From Planococcus versutus (GTDB taxonomy: Bacteria; Bacillota; Bacilli; Bacillales_A; Planococcaceae), in contig NZ_CP016540.2 of assembly GCF_001186155.3 (NCBI RefSeq), forward strand, positions 1,838,001-1,902,000: DNA of 64,000 nt, in the 5' to 3' direction. This document shows positions 61,496 through 64,000 of the stretch, one piece after another. A model generated the notes under the pieces. It was not told where the DNA came from, did no database searches, and worked only from the letters and a program-made list of their open reading frames with translations. Position 1 is the first letter of the stretch, and every line of letters begins with the position of its first letter. A program made the position numbers and the translations under genes.

Positions 61496-62889
61496 ACAAC
61501 TTTTTCTCACTTATGTCTTATGTCATTATTATGTATATGCTCTTTTCGAGTTTTAGTTATTTAGGTCTTTTTGCGCTCGCATTTCAAAAAGTAAAAAGAG
61601 AACACAAACTCGATCGTAGAGAATCTACAGAAGATCTCTTAAGAAATCAAAACACTTATCCTGTCTCTATTTTAGTACCTGCATATAATGAAGAAGTTGG
61701 GGTTGTTAGTACCGTTCGATCTTTACTTGCATTAGAATATCCTGAAAAAGAAATTATCGTTATTGATGACGGTTCAAAAGATACAACATCAGAACGCATG
61801 ATCAACGAGTTCAAGATGATGAAAATCCCTTTTGTGGTTCGAATGCACTTACAAACTGCTGAAATTATAGCGATTTATCAGTCTTCCATATTCCCTTATA
61901 TTCGTTTGATTCAAAAAACTAATGGGGGAAAAGCAGATGCATTAAACTCGGGTATTAACTTATCCACTTATCCATATTTTTGTGCAATTGATGGCGATTC
62001 TATTTTGGAAAATGACGGACTTCTTAAAACGATGAAACCTATTATTGAATCTGATGGTCAAGTTATTGTTACAGGCGGCTCTGTACGGATTGCTAATGGT
62101 TCAACCATTTCTAGAAGCAAAGTAGAAGCTATCAATCTTCCTAAGCATCCTGTTGTACTTATGCAAATCATCGAGTATTTCCGTGCATTTTTGATTGGTC
62201 GATTGGCTTTAAGTCATTTGAATATTTTACTTATTGTGTCAGGTGCATTTGGTGTATTTAACAAACAACGTGTCATACAAGCTGGAGGCTACAATAAAAA
62301 TACAGTTGGGGAAGACATGGAATTGGTTGTCCGATTACACCGTTTGCTTAAAGAAGAAAAATCTAAGCAACGAATTGAATACGTCCCTGATCCTGTTTGC
62401 TGGACAGAAGCGCCTGAATCATTAGAAGTATTAAAGTCTCAGCGGATCCGCTGGCAGCGCGGATTATTTGAAACGTTGTGGACCCATAAAAAAATGATGT
62501 TAAATCCAAAATACGGAGCTGTTGGTTTAGTTTCGATGCCTTACTTTCTTTTTGTCGAACTGCTTGGTGCAGTATTTGAGTTTTTTGGCTATTTCATTAT
62601 TTTTGGTGGACTTTTCTTTTCGCTAGTAGATCCACAAATTGCAGGCGTGCTCTTTTTAGTAACAGTGTTATACGGTTCACTCATTTCATCACTTGCTGTG
62701 TTGTTAGAAGAGTTGACACTTCACAAATATCCAAAAGTATCTCATTTAATGCGCCTTTACTTCTGGGCATTAACAGAAGCTTTTTGGTATCGCCCGCTAA
62801 TGGTTGTTTGGAGAATTCAAGGAATTTTTTCTGCTTTTTTCAAAAAAGCACAATGGGGCGATATGAAACGTAAAGGAATTTCATCTTAG
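61492..62889 (+). CDS. family 2 processive glycosyltransferase (membrane)
   Basis: A 465-residue synthase with one N-terminal helix and about four C-terminal ones. Catalytic motifs are in order: PAYNEE (63-68), DDG (92-94), DGD (167-169), GED (273-275) and the processivity motif QRIRW (317-321). These match synthases of poly-N-acetylglucosamine, cellulose or related polymers. No PilZ domain is attached, so cyclic di-GMP would need a partner. GGAAGTGAAAGCA precedes the ATG. The polymer is unknown. Confidence 0.92.
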   Translation: MNNFFSLMSYVIIMYMLFSSFSYLGLFALAFQKVKREHKLDRRESTEDLLRNQNTYPVSILVPAYNEEVGVVSTVRSLLALEYPEKEIIVIDDGSKDTTSERMINEFKMMKIPFVVRMHLQTAEIIAIYQSSIFPYIRLIQKTNGGKADALNSGINLSTYPYFCAIDGDSILENDGLLKTMKPIIESDGQVIVTGGSVRIANGSTISRSKVEAINLPKHPVVLMQIIEYFRAFLIGRLALSHLNILLIVSGAFGVFNKQRVIQAGGYNKNTVGEDMELVVRLHRLLKEEKSKQRIEYVPDPVCWTEAPESLEVLKSQRIRWQRGLFETLWTHKKMMLNPKYGAVGLVSMPYFLFVELLGAVFEFFGYFIIFGGLFFSLVDPQIAGVLFLVTVLYGSLISSLAVLLEELTLHKYPKVSHLMRLYFWALTEAFWYRPLMVVWRIQGIFSAFFKKAQWGDMKRKGISS

Positions 62890-62916
62890 CTTTTTAATTT
62901 CAGGAGGTTAGTACGT

Positions 62917-63273
62917 GTGAAAAAAATACTTATAGCAGATGACGAAGATATTTTGAGAATGCTAATTGTTGATACACTTGAAGATGATTTTGAAGTGGAA
63001 GAAGCTGAAGATGGCAAAGAAGCACTTAAAAAAATTAGAAACACAGACTACGATCTTATCGTTCTTGATTACATGATGCCTTACTACACGGGTCTTGAAG
63101 TATTAGAAAAAATAAGAAAAGATCAAAACTCAACAAAAGTTTTAATGCTAACTGCCAAAGCCCAAGATTCGGATCGGCAAATAGCCATTCAAAAAGGTGC
63201 AGACTATTTTATGCCTAAACCTTTTAGTCCAATGGAGCTTTTAACACTTGTCGAAAATATATTGATTTCATAA
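62917..63273 (+). CDS. single-domain response regulator (REC only)
   Basis: A 118-residue CheY-like receiver. Acidic pocket ADDED near the N-terminus, phosphoacceptor Asp51 in IVLDYMMPYYTG, Thr in LMLTAKAQ and Lys in FMPKPFSP are all present. It has no output domain, so it acts by protein contact or passes phosphate to the Hpt protein. The start is a GTG with AGGAGG before it. It is the last gene of the operon. Confidence 0.93.
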   Translation: MKKILIADDEDILRMLIVDTLEDDFEVEEAEDGKEALKKIRNTDYDLIVLDYMMPYYTGLEVLEKIRKDQNSTKVLMLTAKAQDSDRQIAIQKGADYFMPKPFSPMELLTLVENILIS

Positions 63274-63274
63274 G

Positions 63275-63313
63275 AAAAAGCGAACACGTTTTTAAAGACG
63301 TGTTCGCTTTTTT
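63275..63313. terminator. bidirectional terminator
   Basis: AAAAAGCGAACACGT pairs with ACGTGTTCGCTTTTT around eight bases. It lies between the + signalling operon and the converging hybrid kinase gene. Confidence 0.9.
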
Positions 63314-63327
63314 GATATTCACTTTTT

Positions 63328-64000
63328 TTACTCATCTTCATTTTCATCATAATTATTAGATGCGTAAAATATAACACCGTTATGGTTTTGCTTATCCAAT
63401 AATTTTTTCATTACTTTTGACAAATTTATTGGAGCATAAGGCTTGGTTAAATAATGGCTAATTTTATTTATTTTTTGAGCATCTGATGTAGGATCTAAAG
63501 CAGATGAAATTACGATGGGAATATTTTTTGTCAAAGAATTTTCTTTCATCATATCAACCAAATCCCACCCACTCAACTCTTCTCCAAGCATAATATCAAT
63601 AACTGCCCCGACAAGTGGAGTACGCTTTGCTTCTTTAAACGCTTCACTCGGATTTGTATGGTAAATCACTTTAAAGCCATTTACTTTCAATTCTTCAGAA
63701 AGTAAAAGCGCGAGACTCAAATCATCTTCGACAATCATGACAGGTGGATTTTCTTCTATATCTTCGTGACTAGTAAATGGTTGTGGCTCTGTTATGAGTG
63801 GTAACTCAAAATGTATTTGAGTACCTTGCTCTTCTTGTGACTCTATCCAAATTTTTCCGTCGTGTTGAAGAATAATTTCTTGGCTTATTGCAAGTCCTAA
63901 ACCAGTTCCACCGATTTTACGACGTGAGCTATTATCAATACGTTGAAATTTAGAAAATAACTTTGGAATATCTTCAACAGGAATTCCAATCCCCTCATCT
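63328..64000 (-). CDS. hybrid histidine kinase, C-terminal part (cut by window edge)
   Basis: The frame is open from the window edge to the stop. It begins DEGIGIPVEDIPKLFSKFQR (G1 box), then GGTGLGLAISQEIILQHDGK (G2 box), the end of a HATPase_c domain. A linker leads into a receiver domain: MIVEDDLSLALLLSEEL, phosphoacceptor Asp in GAVIDIMLGEELSGWDL and Lys in HYLTKPYAP. It is therefore a hybrid kinase, not a lone receiver starting at the internal Met. It converges on the Hpt/GGDEF operon and is a likely phosphate donor for it. Confidence 0.92.
   Translation of the reverse strand, partial: DEGIGIPVEDIPKLFSKFQRIDNSSRRKIGGTGLGLAISQEIILQHDGKIWIESQEEQGTQIHFELPLITEPQPFTSHEDIEENPPVMIVEDDLSLALLLSEELKVNGFKVIYHTNPSEAFKEAKRTPLVGAVIDIMLGEELSGWDLVDMMKENSLTKNIPIVISSALDPTSDAQKINKISHYLTKPYAPINLSKVMKKLLDKQNHNGVIFYASNNYDENEDE

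Noticed and set aside
63328..63738. Free-standing receiver protein starting at the internal Met
   Set aside because: The same frame continues upstream with kinase G1 and G2 boxes to the window edge, so it is the end of a hybrid kinase.

Overview
The window looks like a low-GC Gram-positive chromosome of the Bacillales, most likely Planococcaceae (Planococcus-like). This is inferred from gene content and order, not from a marker gene. The first 13.7 kb follows the order of the Bacillus subtilis yp* region: plsC(ypkP)-dfrA-thyA-ypjP-ypiP-brxA(yphP), then ypgR, an ABC-F ATPase, ypgQ, cspD, ypeQ, ypdP and ypeP. That collinearity is broken by one IS3-family element of higher GC (5897-7135) and by a few small orphan genes. 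A preQ1-I riboswitch precedes ypdP, a queuosine-precursor transporter.

13.8-34.9 kb is a patchwork of short operons. It holds small membrane proteins, a sugar dehydrogenase broken by one in-frame stop, an S66 peptidase, a divergent metal-export locus (P1B ATPase with a CPG motif, and a separate CxxC HMA protein), a flavodoxin operon, a TetR/MFS pair, a GNAT gene flanked by two arrays of 21-bp repeats, a gluzincin peptidase, an XRE/DUF3169 pair, cardiolipin synthase, and an orphan sdhB with a cupin gene. FNR-like palindromes (TTGAY-N4-RTCAA) sit 22 bp upstream of -10-like hexamers at several of these promoters.

35-54 kb carries metal and thiol chemistry. There is a manganese-type ABC transporter, a surface protein of two 184-residue His-containing repeats divergent from a lipoprotein whose cupredoxin halves are in swapped order, and a glutathione/formaldehyde module (gshF, frmB, frmA, HxlR regulator). 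A YhgE/Rrf2 pair and an OpuCC-like binding protein with an EgtB-like sulfoxide synthase follow. Glutathione-, ergothioneine- and bacillithiol-linked genes therefore occur in one window.

54-57 kb has a Crp/Fnr regulator and purine salvage (deoD, and guaD frameshifted in a T run). The last 5 kb is a signalling operon: an Hpt-REC-GGDEF-REC protein, a membrane-anchored HEAT-repeat protein, a family-2 processive glycosyltransferase and a lone receiver, convergent with a hybrid histidine kinase cut by the window edge. The likely theme is phosphorelay and cyclic-di-GMP control of an exopolysaccharide synthase.

Several genes are decaying (sugar dehydrogenase, guaD, and fragments of rtcB, NUDIX, GNAT and frmA). 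No rRNA, tRNA or CRISPR array was seen.
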